The notes under the pieces are model-generated. The model searched no databases, was not told the DNA's origin, and saw only the letters and a list, made by a program, of their open reading frames with translations. This document shows positions 23,842-33,313 of a stretch of DNA of 35,599 bases, one piece after another (the stretch's first letter is position 1; each line of letters opens with the position of its first letter). Location: assembly GCF_002980495.1 (NCBI RefSeq), contig NZ_PVBR01000032.1, positions 1-35,599 on the forward strand, written 5' to 3'. The position numbers were made by a program, and so were the translations under genes. The stretch is from Phyllobacterium phragmitis. Its GTDB lineage: Bacteria; Pseudomonadota; Alphaproteobacteria; Rhizobiales; Rhizobiaceae.

Positions 23842-23865
23842 CGTATTCCGTTAACGGAATACGAG
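23840..23865. repeat. 26-bp perfect palindrome at RIT/trbI junction
   Basis: The 13-base arms 23840-23852 and 23853-23865 are exact reverse complements with no loop, centred on GTTAAC. The trbI stop codon lies inside. It sits at the outer edge of the RIT inverted repeat. Only the GAATA part recurs at the left end, so the palindrome is probably the recombinase crossover site or a product of insertion. Confidence 0.85.
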
Positions 23866-24978
23866 ATCGCGTGTCACCATGACTCTGACCGGGAAGCCCG
23901 GCCGGATGGTCAGCGTCGGCGCAACCTGCAACTGGCGCTGGATAATCTGCTGGCCGGCCTGGTTGATGGTGTCCTGCGCCCCGTCGCGGATGGCGCGGAT
24001 CAACCGGTCCTCATCGTCGGTCGCCAGTTCGGTGCCGATGCCGAGCAGCGTGGACAGCCCGGCCGCTTTCATCAGATCCCACCAATGGTAGTCGACGCCA
24101 TCCTCAAGGCCGGCATAACCGCTGGCGTCCGCGCCGGGCTGGCGCTCGAGAACGATGGAGCGGCCGCCCGGCAGGATCAGGCGGTTCCACACCAAGAGCA
24201 CCCTGCGCTGGCCGAAGGTAACGCCGTCATCGTATTGGCCAATGATGCGCGTGCCCTGCGGGATCAGGAGTAGGCTGCCGGTCGGGCTGTCATAGACGTT
24301 CTCCGTCACTTGCGCCGTGATCTGGCCCGGCAGGTCCGAACGGATGCCGGTGATGAGCGCTGCCGGTATGACGGCCCCGGCCTGAAGGATGTAGGGCGAT
24401 GCCGGCGGCATGACGCGATCGGGCGCGATAGTGCGCCGGTCAACGGGACCGTTGAGGAAAGCCGCATGCCGATCCTGCGTGCCGGTCGCACCGGCCTGCC
24501 CAGCAACACCAAGTCCGGCGAGGCTCGGGCTTGCGGAGCCGGTGGCTGTCCCGGTTCCCGGCGCGGTCTGGAAGAAGACGCGGCTGACGCGCGCGGCTTC
24601 TTCCTCGGCAAGACGGCGCTGTTCCTCGGGATCGACGGCGGGCGTCGTCATGACGGGCGGCGCAACCGGCTGCCCCCTGGTCTGCGCGTCGAGGATCGGC
24701 CGGCCGAGATCGCCGGGCAAAGCCGGCCCCAGGACCGGGCCGGTATAGTCGCGCGGCAGACCGGAGAGCCCGTCCGCCGTGGGCCGGTTCTCGGTCGAAT
24801 AGAGTTCTTCGCCACCCGGTCCCGCGTCGCGGGTCTGGAGCGCGTAGATCAGTGCGCCGCCGATGCCGAGGAGCGCGACAGCGCCGACGCCAGCGAGCAT
24901 CTTGCGGGAAAGGCGCGTGACGCGCGGTGGCTCGGCGCGCAACCGCATCGGCGCGGCATTGGTTTCAGTGTCGCTCAT
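23851..24978 (-). CDS. trbI: TrbI, VirB10-like core protein of the conjugation channel
   Basis: 375 residues. A cytoplasmic tail and one inner-membrane helix (about 28-48) precede a proline-rich periplasmic stretch. The C-terminal TrbI/VirB10 beta domain includes GAVIPAALITGIRSDLPGQI and LLIPQGTRIIGQYDDGV. It spans both membranes and links the ATPases to the outer-membrane pore. The ATG overlaps the trbG stop (ATGA). The natural C terminus has been replaced: after TRDLVF the last codon and stop come from sequence at the RIT insertion. Few residues seem lost, so function may remain. Confidence 0.93.
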   Translation of the reverse strand: MSDTETNAAPMRLRAEPPRVTRLSRKMLAGVGAVALLGIGGALIYALQTRDAGPGGEELYSTENRPTADGLSGLPRDYTGPVLGPALPGDLGRPILDAQTRGQPVAPPVMTTPAVDPEEQRRLAEEEAARVSRVFFQTAPGTGTATGSASPSLAGLGVAGQAGATGTQDRHAAFLNGPVDRRTIAPDRVMPPASPYILQAGAVIPAALITGIRSDLPGQITAQVTENVYDSPTGSLLLIPQGTRIIGQYDDGVTFGQRRVLLVWNRLILPGGRSIVLERQPGADASGYAGLEDGVDYHWWDLMKAAGLSTLLGIGTELATDDEDRLIRAIRDGAQDTINQAGQQIIQRQLQVAPTLTIRPGFPVRVMVTRDLVFR

Positions 24979-25991
24979 GACGACGGCCCTCCTGTGGTCG
25001 CCGCCGTTGTCGTGGTCGTCCGCGTCGGGTTGATGCGAACGATCCTGACCGTCTGCTGGCGCGCGCCGCTGCCAAGGCGCAGCTCGGCCGCGCCGAACAG
25101 GCGGTCGACGATCAGGATGTTCTGGTGGATGCGGCTGTTGACGATCTGCGGCTCACCATCGGAGCCGAGCACGAAGATCGGCGGCATCTCGCCCTGCACG
25201 ATGCCACGCGGGAAGACGACATAGACGCGCCTGCCATCATCGAAGACGGAGATGGGCCGCCATGGCGGACTGTCGCCGGTCAGGCCGTAGCGATAGTTGC
25301 GCGCGGCCTCGGCTGGAATGACGGGTGCGGCTGAAACCGTCTGGCGCTGCCCGGCAGGCGGCGCGGGATAGGCCCAGGCGACGGCGGGCATGTAAAGCGA
25401 TTCCCGCGCATGCAGCTCGATCATGTAGATACGACGATTGGTGGTGATGACGAGATTCGTGGAGATGTCCGGCCGCGTCGGCTTCACCAGCACATGCACG
25501 CGACGCATCGCTCCCGAACCGCTTTCCGTGTCGCCGATGATCCAGCGTGCGGTGTCACCAGCCGCGATCGGCCCCGCGCCGGTCAGGCTCTCGCCCGGCT
25601 CCAGCACGATGCTGGTGATCTGTCCGACGGCTGCATAGACCTGATAGAGCGCACCTTCGCTCCAAGGGTAAATCTGGATGGCGTTGTAATAGCCTTCGCG
25701 GCGAGGCTCGACACGAGCGGCGGCATTGGCATTCTCGACACGGCCGGTTGGCGTGCCGGCGGCCGTGCCGCCGCGTGCGACGGTCCAGGCCGGGGGAACA
25801 TGCAGCGGCCGCGGCCGATCATCGGTGACGGCGGCCTGCACCACGGGCAGCGACGGCACGTCCGCGTCATAGCTGAACTGAGGCGTCCTTTTGGTGGCAC
25901 AGCCGGCCAGCATGGTCGCGGACAGCAGCAAAGCCGCGAGGGCGGGTTTACGGAAAGTCGGCATGACCGATCTGGAAATGGTCGGGCTCAT
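24975..25991 (-). CDS. trbG: TrbG, VirB9-like outer-membrane channel protein
   Basis: 338 residues. A signal peptide ends in the lipobox MLAGC (about residue 30). A VirB9/CagX domain follows with QIYPWSEGALYQVYA, NLVITTNRRIYMIEL and VDRLFGAAELRLG. It forms the outer-membrane part of the transfer channel with TrbI. ATGA overlaps join it to trbF and trbI, implying coupled translation. In related systems VirB7-like lipoproteins are separate; here TrbG carries its own lipid site. Confidence 0.93.
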   Translation of the reverse strand: MSPTISRSVMPTFRKPALAALLLSATMLAGCATKRTPQFSYDADVPSLPVVQAAVTDDRPRPLHVPPAWTVARGGTAAGTPTGRVENANAAARVEPRREGYYNAIQIYPWSEGALYQVYAAVGQITSIVLEPGESLTGAGPIAAGDTARWIIGDTESGSGAMRRVHVLVKPTRPDISTNLVITTNRRIYMIELHARESLYMPAVAWAYPAPPAGQRQTVSAAPVIPAEAARNYRYGLTGDSPPWRPISVFDDGRRVYVVFPRGIVQGEMPPIFVLGSDGEPQIVNSRIHQNILIVDRLFGAAELRLGSGARQQTVRIVRINPTRTTTTTAATTGGPSS

Positions 25992-26677
25992 TGGCTCATC
26001 TCCCGCGACCAGTTGATGGCGTTGACGTAGATGCCGAGTGGATTGGCACGCAGGCGTTCGGCGTCGCGCGGCGTCTGGATCACGATGGTCAGGATCGCGG
26101 TCCAGCGCTCGGTGGTAGAGAGCTGCCCGTTCTCATAGTGGCGCTCGGTCCATGCAACCCTGAACGAATCCGGCGATGCGCGAATGACTGACGACACCTC
26201 GACGGCAACCTGCTGGCGGCCGACGCGCGTGAACGGGTCATTGCTGCGGGCGTAGTCGTTCAAGGCCGCCGCACCCCGGTCAGTCGTCCATTCATAGGCG
26301 CGAAGCCAGTTCTGCCGGACAATGATCGGGTCGGCCGGGATCGCGCGAACCTGTTCGATGAAGCGGCCGAGATGCCATGCGACCTGCGGATCTGTCGGCC
26401 GATAGTCGGCGACGGCCGGCGCGACGGTCTGCGCCTGGCCGAGATTATCGACCTGTACCACCCACGGCACGACGGTTCCGCGCGCCGATTGCCAGACAAG
26501 CGCTGCGGCGAAGCCGGCCGAGAGGATCAGCGAGCCGAAGGCCATGTAACGCCAGTTTTTCGCCTGCACGCGGGCAGAGCCGATGCGTTCGTCCCAGACT
26601 TGAGCGGCCTTCTGGTAGGGCGTTTCGGGTTCGGGCGATTTGCCGTAATGGGTCGATGGTCGTTTGAAGATGTTCAT
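25988..26677 (-). CDS. trbF: TrbF, VirB8-like inner-membrane protein
   Basis: 229 residues. A short cytoplasmic N terminus with TPYQKAAQVWDERIGSARVQ is followed by one membrane helix (about 43-63) and a VirB8-type periplasmic domain. That domain holds QVAWHLGRFIEQVRAIP and a C-terminal NPLGIYVNAINWSREM. It nucleates channel assembly. It has ATGA overlaps with trbL and trbG. Confidence 0.93.
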   Translation of the reverse strand: MNIFKRPSTHYGKSPEPETPYQKAAQVWDERIGSARVQAKNWRYMAFGSLILSAGFAAALVWQSARGTVVPWVVQVDNLGQAQTVAPAVADYRPTDPQVAWHLGRFIEQVRAIPADPIIVRQNWLRAYEWTTDRGAAALNDYARSNDPFTRVGRQQVAVEVSSVIRASPDSFRVAWTERHYENGQLSTTERWTAILTIVIQTPRDAERLRANPLGIYVNAINWSREMSQ

Positions 26678-28044
26678 GAGCGGTCACTTTCGGAAAGATT
26701 GACGGAAGAGCCGGAGCCGTGGCTGTCACCTGATCGAACGGCATGGGCGGCCATGGTCGTGCCGTGGTTGAGCGCCTGGGAGCGCTGCATGCGCTGCGCC
26801 CAGGCCGGGGAACCGGCAGTCGGGGACGTTGCGGCTGCGGGGGCGGCGCTTGCGCCACTGAGCGTTCCTGCGGTGGATGAGCCGCCGGTCAGGCCAAAGG
26901 CTCCGCGTGCGCCACCGGAGAAGCTGGATTTGACACTTTCGGATGCTTTCGAGGCGGCGCGCTTCAACGGCGAAACGGCGGCGGAGCCTGCGGCACGGGC
27001 AACGCCGCCAATGCCGGAAGCCACGCCCGCCGCCCCGGTCTGGCCGAGCGAACCGACGCTATAGGCGGCTGATGCGGCTCCTGCAGCGGCAGCGCCCCCG
27101 CGAACGGCGGCGGCTCCACCCGATAGCGCAGCAGCGCCGCCCTTCGCGCCGAGCATGGCCGCACCACCAGCCGCAGCACCTCCGGCCAGCACCATGCCAC
27201 CCGCCGCAAGGCCCGTGCCCACGGCTGCGCCAGCGCCAAGCTGAGGGCCACCGGATACGAGGCCGGAAGCGATGCCGGGACCGAAGATGCCCAGGCCGAG
27301 AAGGGAAAGAGCTGCAAGCACGATTGCCATGGCGTCGTCGATGCTTGGCGTCTCGTCGCCAAACCCGACGGTGAACTGGCTGAACAGTGTCGAGCCGATG
27401 CCGATGATGACGGCGAGAACCAGCACCTTGATGCCGGACGAAATGACATTGCCAAGCACGCGCTCGGCCATGAAGGCGGTCTTGCCGAACAGGCCGAACG
27501 GGATCAGCACGAATCCGGCCAGCGTCGTCAGCTTGAACTCGATCAGCGTGACGAAGAGCTGGATGGCGAGAATGAAAAAGGCGAGGATGACCAGCGCCCA
27601 GGCAAAGAGCAGGCAGGCGATCTGGATGAAGTTCTCGAAGAAGGACCAGTAGCCCATCAGGCTGGAGATGGAGTCGAGCAGCGGGCGGCCGGCGTCGAGG
27701 CCGGTCTGCGCAACCTTTCCCGGTTTGAGAAGATCGGCCGTCGTGAAGCTGGTGCCGGAGCCCTTGAGGCCGAGACCGGCGAAGCTGTCGAAGACGATGT
27801 TCGCCAGATTGTTCCAGTTGCCAATGAGATAGGCGAAGACACCGACGAACAGCGTCTTCTTGACCAGCCGGGCGATGATGTCGTCATCCGCGCCCCAGCT
27901 CCAGAACAGGGCGGCGAGCGTCACGTCGATGACGATCAAGGTGGTGGCGATGAACGCCACCTCGCCGCCGAGCAGGCCGAATCCGCTGTCGATATAGCGG
28001 GTGAAGACCCCGAGGAAGTTGTCGATGACACCTGTGCCCTCCAT
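26674..28044 (-). CDS. trbL: TrbL, VirB6-like polytopic membrane protein
   Basis: 456 residues. Residues about 25-280 contain five or six membrane segments of the TrbL/VirB6 type. The C-terminal third is rich in Ala, Gly and Ser (about 280-456), with a low-complexity run before a polar tail. It forms the inner-membrane passage for DNA and effectors. The start is three bases after the trbK-like stop, and an ATGA overlap joins it to trbF. The Ala/Gly tail commonly varies between relatives. Confidence 0.92.
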   Translation of the reverse strand: MEGTGVIDNFLGVFTRYIDSGFGLLGGEVAFIATTLIVIDVTLAALFWSWGADDDIIARLVKKTLFVGVFAYLIGNWNNLANIVFDSFAGLGLKGSGTSFTTADLLKPGKVAQTGLDAGRPLLDSISSLMGYWSFFENFIQIACLLFAWALVILAFFILAIQLFVTLIEFKLTTLAGFVLIPFGLFGKTAFMAERVLGNVISSGIKVLVLAVIIGIGSTLFSQFTVGFGDETPSIDDAMAIVLAALSLLGLGIFGPGIASGLVSGGPQLGAGAAVGTGLAAGGMVLAGGAAAGGAAMLGAKGGAAALSGGAAAVRGGAAAAGAASAAYSVGSLGQTGAAGVASGIGGVARAAGSAAVSPLKRAASKASESVKSSFSGGARGAFGLTGGSSTAGTLSGASAAPAAATSPTAGSPAWAQRMQRSQALNHGTTMAAHAVRSGDSHGSGSSVNLSESDRS

Positions 28045-28047
28045 GGT

Positions 28048-28341
28048 TCACCGCCCTTCGCTGGATTGCGGTGAGGCAGGCGTCGGGGGCCGTCCAAGGA
28101 AACGGTCGCGGGACTCGACCCAGGTCGCGAGACATTCGGGATTTCTTACGGCCGCCTCGCCAAGTTGTTGGCAGCGGCGCAGACTGTCTCGAAGCGGATC
28201 GGCAGACGGCCGAAGCGTCGCCGCCGAACGGGCTGGCGCCGGTTCCTCCTTGCGGGTCATTTCGATCACCGTAGCGGTGATGGCGATGGCGATGGCGACG
28301 AATATGATCGCACCGAGCCGGGCCAGCATCTTTCCGTCCAT
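28048..28341 (-). CDS. TrbK-alt-like small membrane protein (putative entry exclusion)
   Basis: 97 residues. One N-terminal membrane helix (about 6-25) is followed by a short soluble part with DSLRRCQQLGEAAVRNPECLATWVE. The two cysteines and the LRRC...C..W pattern match the TrbK-alt family found between trbJ and trbL. TrbK proteins block repeated entry of the same element. That role is assumed for this variant from position and family rather than shown. It starts 19 bases after the trbJ stop. Confidence 0.78.
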   Translation of the reverse strand: MDGKMLARLGAIIFVAIAIAITATVIEMTRKEEPAPARSAATLRPSADPLRDSLRRCQQLGEAAVRNPECLATWVESRDRFLGRPPTPASPQSSEGR

Positions 28342-28360
28342 CGGACGCCCCTCCCGTTCG

Positions 28361-29146
28361 TCAGTTGTTGCCGTTGTTGAACATCTGCGCGTTGCCGGGC
28401 TGATAGCCGGTGCCGGGCGTCAGGAAGCGGCGACGCTGTTCGCGTCCCTGTTCGGCCGCCGTGGCGCGCTCGGCTTCGCTCAGGGCACCAGCGCGGCCGT
28501 TGGCCGACATCAGCGCGATCAGGTCGGAGAGCTGCTGCGACTGGAGGGCGAGAAGCTGATTGCCGGCCTGCGTCGCCTGCAATGCGCCCGTCGCCCCTTG
28601 GCTTTGCCCGACAAGGGCGGACATCTGGGTGCGGTTGGTGTCGATGTTGCCGACGACACCGGCCTGAACCCGCATGGCGTCTTGCAAGCCGCCCACGGTG
28701 TTCTGCCAGCGGCTGCGCGCGCCAGCGACAAGCTCCTGGTCGGTGGCTGAGAGCGACACGTTGCCATATGTGCTCTGGAACATCTGGTCGATGTTCTGCA
28801 CGTCGAAGGCGATGTTTTGCGCTTGGCTCAAGAGCTGCTGCGTGCGCTGCACGTTCTGCTGAAGCTGCTGGAGCGAGGAATATGGCAGGCTCGCCAGATT
28901 GCGAGCCTGATTGATGAGCATCGTCGCCTCGTTCTGGAGGCTCTGGATCTGATTGTTGATCTGCTCCAGCGTGCGTGCGGCCGTGAGCACGTTTTCGGCA
29001 TAGTTGGAGGGGTCGAAAACGATCCGGCCGAAGCCGAATTGTGCGTGGGCCGGGGTCGCCAGCATGGGCGAAAGCGCGGCCGGCACAGCCAATGCCAGCG
29101 CAAGCGCCGAAACACCGGCAAGGTGAGGAATGCGAATGCGGATCAT
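28361..29146 (-). CDS. trbJ: TrbJ, VirB5-like periplasmic pilus-associated protein
   Basis: 261 residues. A signal peptide (about 1-35, cut after AHA) is followed by a mostly helical, Gln-rich coiled-coil region (ARTLEQINNQIQSLQNEA, QQLQQNVQRTQQLL) typical of TrbJ. It probably sits at the pilus tip or base. The ATG overlaps the trbE stop (ATGA), with GGAG inside the trbE end. Confidence 0.92.
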   Translation of the reverse strand: MIRIRIPHLAGVSALALALAVPAALSPMLATPAHAQFGFGRIVFDPSNYAENVLTAARTLEQINNQIQSLQNEATMLINQARNLASLPYSSLQQLQQNVQRTQQLLSQAQNIAFDVQNIDQMFQSTYGNVSLSATDQELVAGARSRWQNTVGGLQDAMRVQAGVVGNIDTNRTQMSALVGQSQGATGALQATQAGNQLLALQSQQLSDLIALMSANGRAGALSEAERATAAEQGREQRRRFLTPGTGYQPGNAQMFNNGNN

Positions 29147-31692
29147 AACAGGGTCTCCTTTGCTAGAGCGCTATCGGGCACGATCGGTCCGGCGGATTCC
29201 GGCCGGTCGGCGAGATTGGTGAGGTTGGGGATGAGGTCGGCCGCCCAATCGACGCCGCGCAGGCGCAGCCAGGCGGCGAGGAAGCCGTCGCGGCCATGCT
29301 CGGCGACGATGCGTTCGATGGCGGCCTGATCGGATTTGGAGGAAGCGGCGCACAGCGCGAGCCCGACTTCCGACAGACCCAGATCGAACAGGCGATTGCC
29401 GCGCCGCGACTGGCAGTAATAGTCCCGCTTGGGCGTTGCTCGCGCGAGGATCTCGATCTGGCGGTCATTGAGGCCGAAGCGGTGATAGATGGCCGTGATC
29501 TGCGGTTCGATGGCCCGTTCGTTCGGCAACAAGAGCCGTGTCGGGCAGCTTTCGATGATGGCGGGCGCGATGTTGCTGCCGTCGATATCCGATAGCGACT
29601 GCGTGGCGAAGATGACGCTGGCGTTCTTCTTGCGCAGCGTCTTCAGCCATTCGCGGAGCTGACCGGCGAAACCCTCGTCATCCAGCGCAAGCCAGCCTTC
29701 GTCGATGATGAGCAGCGTCGGCCGTCCGTCGAGCCGGTCCCCGATGCGATGGAACAGGTAGGACAGCACGGCCGGGGCCGCGTCGGTGCCGACCAGTCCC
29801 TCGATCTCGAACACCAGCACGTCCGAACTGCCGAGATGTTCGGCCTCGGCGTCGAGCAGCCGGCCATAGGGACCACCGACGCAAAACGGTCGGAGGGCTT
29901 GCTTGAGGTCGTTGGATTGCAGCAGGACGGCCAGGCCGGTGATGGTCCGTTCCTCAACCGGTGCGGAGGCGAGCGAGGTCAGCGCCGTCCAGATATGCTC
30001 CTTCACCTCGGGCGTGATCTGGATGCCCTCGCGCATGAGGATGGCGACGATCCAATCCGCCGCCCAGGCGCGTTCATAGGTATCGTGGATGCGAGCGAGC
30101 GGTTGCAGCGAGACGGCGTTGATCTCCGCTGCCATCGCCTCGGCCAGTGCGCGTTCCACGGGATCGGCGATGTTGTCGGCTGAGACGGTGGCGGTGTTTC
30201 CACCGAGATCGTGCCAGTCGCCGCCCATGGAGAGCGCGGCGGCCCGGATCGAGCCGCCGAAGTCGAAGGCGAAGACCTGCGCTTGCTCATAGCGGCGGAA
30301 CTGCAAGGCCATGAGCGCTAGCAGCACGGACTTGCCCGCGCCGGTCGGGCCGACGACGAGGGTATGGCCCACATCGCCGACATGAAGGGAAAACCGGAAC
30401 GGGGTTGAGCCTTCGGTCCTGGCATAAAGCAGCGGGGGTGCGCCGAAATGCTCGTCCCGTTCCGGCCCCGCCCACACCGCTGAAAGCGGGATCATGTGGG
30501 CGAGATTCAAAGTGCTGATGGGTGGCTGGCGGACATTGGCGTAGGCATGTCCGGGCAACGAGCCGAGCCAGGCATCGACGGCGTTGACGGTTTCCGGCAT
30601 GGCCGTGAAATCGCGGCCTTGAACAACCTTCTCGACCAGCCGCAGCTTCTCGTCGGCGATGCGGGGATCGGCGTCCCAGACAGTGACGGTCGCGGTGACA
30701 TAGGCCATACCAGCGACATCCGCGCCGAGTTCCTGCAGCGCCATGTCGGCGTCGGCCGCCTTGTTGGCGGCATCGGTGTCCACGAGCGCGGATTGCTCGT
30801 TGGTCATCACCTCCTTGAGGATCGCTGCGATGGATTTGCGCTTGGCGAACCATTGGCGGCGGATTTTGGTCAGCAGCCGCGTCGCCTCCAGTTTGTCGAG
30901 CAGGATCGACCGCGTGCTCCAGCGATAGGGGAACGGTAGCCGGTTCATCTCGTCGAGCAGGCCCGGCGTCGTCGCGGTGGGAAACCCCACGATGGTCAGG
31001 ATGCGCAGGTGCTGGTCGCCAAGGCGCGGCTCCAACCCACCGGTCAATGGCTGATCGGCCAGCAGTGCGTCGAGATGCATCGGTGTCTCGGGCACGCGCA
31101 CGCGATGGCGGTTGGTCGAGATGGTGGAATGGAGGAAAGTCAGCGTCTCGCCATCATCGAGCCAGCGGCATTCCGGCATGAAACCGTCAAGCAGTGTCAA
31201 TACGCGGTCGGTACGATCCGAAAAGCCACGCAGGACCTCCCATGGGTTCACACCGGATTGCTCACGACCCTCATAGAGCCAGGTTTCCGCACGTGCGGCG
31301 TCCTCGGCGGCCGGTAGCCAGAGGAAAGTCAGGAAATAGCCCGACTCGAAATGCGCGCCGGCTTCCACGAACGCAGCCTTCCGCTCGGCATCGACCAGTA
31401 CGGAAGCGGGATCGGGAAAAAGGTTGTCGGGATAGGTCGCGGCCTCGCTGCGCTGTGCTTCGACGAAGATGCTCCAGCCGGAGCCCAGGCGACGAAAAGC
31501 GCTATTGATGCGGCTGGCCACCGCGACCAGCTCTGCGGCGACGGCTGAATCCAGATCGGGTCCACGGAATTTCGCGGTGCGCTGGAACGAACCGTCCTTG
31601 TTGAGCACCACGCCTTCGCCGACCAGCGCGGCCCAGGGCAGATAATCAGCGAGACGGGCGGCGGTGCGGCGGTATTCGGCAAGGTTCATCAT
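29143..31692 (-). CDS. trbE: TrbE, VirB4-like transfer ATPase
   Basis: 849 residues from ATG 31692. A CagE/VirB4 N-terminal domain precedes Walker A GPTGAGKSVLL (about residue 450) and Walker B LLIIDEGWLAL. Later helicase-like motifs include FATQSLSDI. It powers pilus assembly and substrate passage at the inner membrane. The longer frame to 31842 has no matching homology. The start has GGAG five bases upstream, with an ATG three bases later as an alternative. It begins 10 bases after the trbD stop. Confidence 0.95.
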   Translation of the reverse strand: MMNLAEYRRTAARLADYLPWAALVGEGVVLNKDGSFQRTAKFRGPDLDSAVAAELVAVASRINSAFRRLGSGWSIFVEAQRSEAATYPDNLFPDPASVLVDAERKAAFVEAGAHFESGYFLTFLWLPAAEDAARAETWLYEGREQSGVNPWEVLRGFSDRTDRVLTLLDGFMPECRWLDDGETLTFLHSTISTNRHRVRVPETPMHLDALLADQPLTGGLEPRLGDQHLRILTIVGFPTATTPGLLDEMNRLPFPYRWSTRSILLDKLEATRLLTKIRRQWFAKRKSIAAILKEVMTNEQSALVDTDAANKAADADMALQELGADVAGMAYVTATVTVWDADPRIADEKLRLVEKVVQGRDFTAMPETVNAVDAWLGSLPGHAYANVRQPPISTLNLAHMIPLSAVWAGPERDEHFGAPPLLYARTEGSTPFRFSLHVGDVGHTLVVGPTGAGKSVLLALMALQFRRYEQAQVFAFDFGGSIRAAALSMGGDWHDLGGNTATVSADNIADPVERALAEAMAAEINAVSLQPLARIHDTYERAWAADWIVAILMREGIQITPEVKEHIWTALTSLASAPVEERTITGLAVLLQSNDLKQALRPFCVGGPYGRLLDAEAEHLGSSDVLVFEIEGLVGTDAAPAVLSYLFHRIGDRLDGRPTLLIIDEGWLALDDEGFAGQLREWLKTLRKKNASVIFATQSLSDIDGSNIAPAIIESCPTRLLLPNERAIEPQITAIYHRFGLNDRQIEILARATPKRDYYCQSRRGNRLFDLGLSEVGLALCAASSKSDQAAIERIVAEHGRDGFLAAWLRLRGVDWAADLIPNLTNLADRPESAGPIVPDSALAKETLL

Positions 31693-31702
31693 AACTGCTC
31701 CT

Positions 31703-31984
31703 TCACACTGCCAGAAAAGCCGGGATGCGCAGATGCCTGCGGCCGACTTCCACAAAGAGCGGATCGCGCTTTGCCGCCCACACGACCGCGAAATGCCCGA
31801 CCGCCCAGATCGCGATACCGACCAGCCACAGGCGCAGGCCAAGACCCACGGCCCCGGCCAGCGTGCCGTTCATAATGGCGATGGAGCGTGGAGCACCGCC
31901 GAGCAGGATCGGCTCGGTCAGCGCCCTGTGAACCGCGACGGTGAAGCCCGGCACAGCGTCGAGCTGTTCGAGAACGGCCGCCAT
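31703..31984 (-). CDS. trbD: TrbD, VirB3-like inner-membrane protein
   Basis: 93 residues. It opens MAAVLEQLDAVPGFTVAVHR, then LLGGAPRSIAI, followed by two closely spaced membrane segments and RRHLRIPAFLAV at the end, as in TrbD/VirB3. It is needed for pilus assembly with TrbE. The ATG overlaps the trbC stop (TGATG). A longer frame exists to 32437, but it lies over trbC and is not meaningful. Confidence 0.92.
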   Translation of the reverse strand: MAAVLEQLDAVPGFTVAVHRALTEPILLGGAPRSIAIMNGTLAGAVGLGLRLWLVGIAIWAVGHFAVVWAAKRDPLFVEVGRRHLRIPAFLAV

Positions 31985-32316
31985 CAGACGAGCGCCCCGC
32001 CGCCGAAGCTGAAGAAGCTGAGAAAGAAGCTCGACGCCGCAAAAGCGATGGAGAGGCCGAAGACGATCTGGATCAGCTTGCGGGCACCGCCCGAGCTGTC
32101 GCCAAAGGCCAGCGTCAGCCCGGTCATGATAATGATGATGACGGCGATGATCTTCGCCACCGGACCTTCGATGGATTCGAGGATGGATTGCAGCGGCGCT
32201 TCCCACGGCATGGACGAACCGGAGGCATGAGCGACCGGCGTGAGGAAGAGACTGACATAGGTAACAGCGGCTGCTGTCGCGATGTGGCGACGCACACGCC
32301 GGGCATGACGGATCAT
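31984..32316 (-). CDS. trbC: TrbC, VirB2-like pilin
   Basis: 110 residues. A long basic signal peptide (RHARRVRRH, cut after about AHA) is followed by two membrane helices (IIAVIIIIMTGLTLAF and IVFGLSIAFAASSFFLSFF). It is the pilus subunit; related pilins are cyclised, which cannot be read from sequence. It overlaps the trbB stop by ATGA. Confidence 0.93.
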   Translation of the reverse strand: MIRHARRVRRHIATAAAVTYVSLFLTPVAHASGSSMPWEAPLQSILESIEGPVAKIIAVIIIIMTGLTLAFGDSSGGARKLIQIVFGLSIAFAASSFFLSFFSFGGGALV

Positions 32317-33290
32317 TCGGGTTCTCCCTTTGGGCTGATTGCTTGGGTGATGCGGTAGTCGCCATCCGGGCCGAGCCCTTTGACGCGGGCGAGTTCGACC
32401 AGTTTGCGCGCCGAGCCGCGCCCCGAAAGCACGGCAACGAGGTCGATCGTCTCGGCGATCAGGGCGCGCGGGACCGTGACCACGGCCTCCTGGATGAGCT
32501 GTTCAAGGCGGCGCAGCGCGCCGATACCTGAACCGGCATGGATGGTGCCGATGCCGCCGGGGTGACCGGTGCCCCATGCTTTCAGAAGGTCGAGGGCCTC
32601 AGAGCCGCGCACCTCGCCGATGGGAATGCGGTCGGGACGCAGACGCAGCGATGAGCGCACCAGATCGGAGAGCGAGGCGACGCCATCCTTGGTGCGCATG
32701 GTGACGAGATTGGGCGCGGCGCATTGCAGCTCGCGCGTGTCCTCGATGATGACGACGCGGTCCTGCGTTTTTGCCACTTCGGCGAGCAGGGCGTTGGTCA
32801 GCGTGGTCTTGCCGGTCGAGGTGCCGCCCGCCACGAGGATGTTGGCGCGTGTCGCAACATTCAACCGCAGCACTTCTGCCTGAAGGCTGGTCATGATGCC
32901 GGCGGCCACATAATCGTCGAGCGTAAACACAGCTACGGCCGGCTTGCGGATGGCGAAGGCAGGCGCAGCAACGACCGGAGGTAATAAGCCTTCAAATCGT
33001 TCACCGCTTTCCGGCAGTTCGGCCGAGACGCGGGGACTGCGCACATGAACCTCCGCGCCGACATGATGTGCGACCAGGCGCACGATGCGTTCGCCATCGG
33101 CGGGCGACATCATCTCGCCGGTATCGGCCAGGCCTTCCGACAGCCGATCCACCCAGATACGTCCGTCCGGATTCAACATGACCTCGATGACGGCGGGGTC
33201 TTCCAGAAGCTGCGCGATGGAGGCGCCAAGCGCAGTGCGCAACATGCGTGCGCCGCGTGCGATCGCCTGTTTGTGGTGGTTGGCAGTCAT
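32313..33290 (-). CDS. trbB: TrbB, VirB11-like traffic ATPase
   Basis: 325 residues. The N-terminal domain reads [10 protein letters not shown]. The ATPase core follows with Walker [16 protein letters not shown], the Asp box EDTRELQC and the His box [13 protein letters not shown]. It forms a hexamer at the channel base and is the first gene of the trb run in this window. Just before its ATG a hairpin (33296-33313) holds the GGGG of the likely ribosome site in its stem. Upstream genes normally expected (CopG-like, TraG coupling protein) are not seen between trbB and the IS66 element. Confidence 0.94.
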   Translation of the reverse strand: MTANHHKQAIARGARMLRTALGASIAQLLEDPAVIEVMLNPDGRIWVDRLSEGLADTGEMMSPADGERIVRLVAHHVGAEVHVRSPRVSAELPESGERFEGLLPPVVAAPAFAIRKPAVAVFTLDDYVAAGIMTSLQAEVLRLNVATRANILVAGGTSTGKTTLTNALLAEVAKTQDRVVIIEDTRELQCAAPNLVTMRTKDGVASLSDLVRSSLRLRPDRIPIGEVRGSEALDLLKAWGTGHPGGIGTIHAGSGIGALRRLEQLIQEAVVTVPRALIAETIDLVAVLSGRGSARKLVELARVKGLGPDGDYRITQAISPKGEPE

Positions 33291-33295
33291 ATCGT

Positions 33296-33313
33296 CCCCG
33301 TTTCCTTACGGGG
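33296..33313 (-). promoter_or_regulatory. Small hairpin over the trbB ribosome site
   Basis: CCCCGT and ACGGGG pair around a 6-base loop, ending five bases before the trbB ATG. On the transcript the loop shows AAGGAA and the stem holds GGGG, so either candidate ribosome site would be affected. The remaining bases to 33445 show no gene. Confidence 0.45.
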
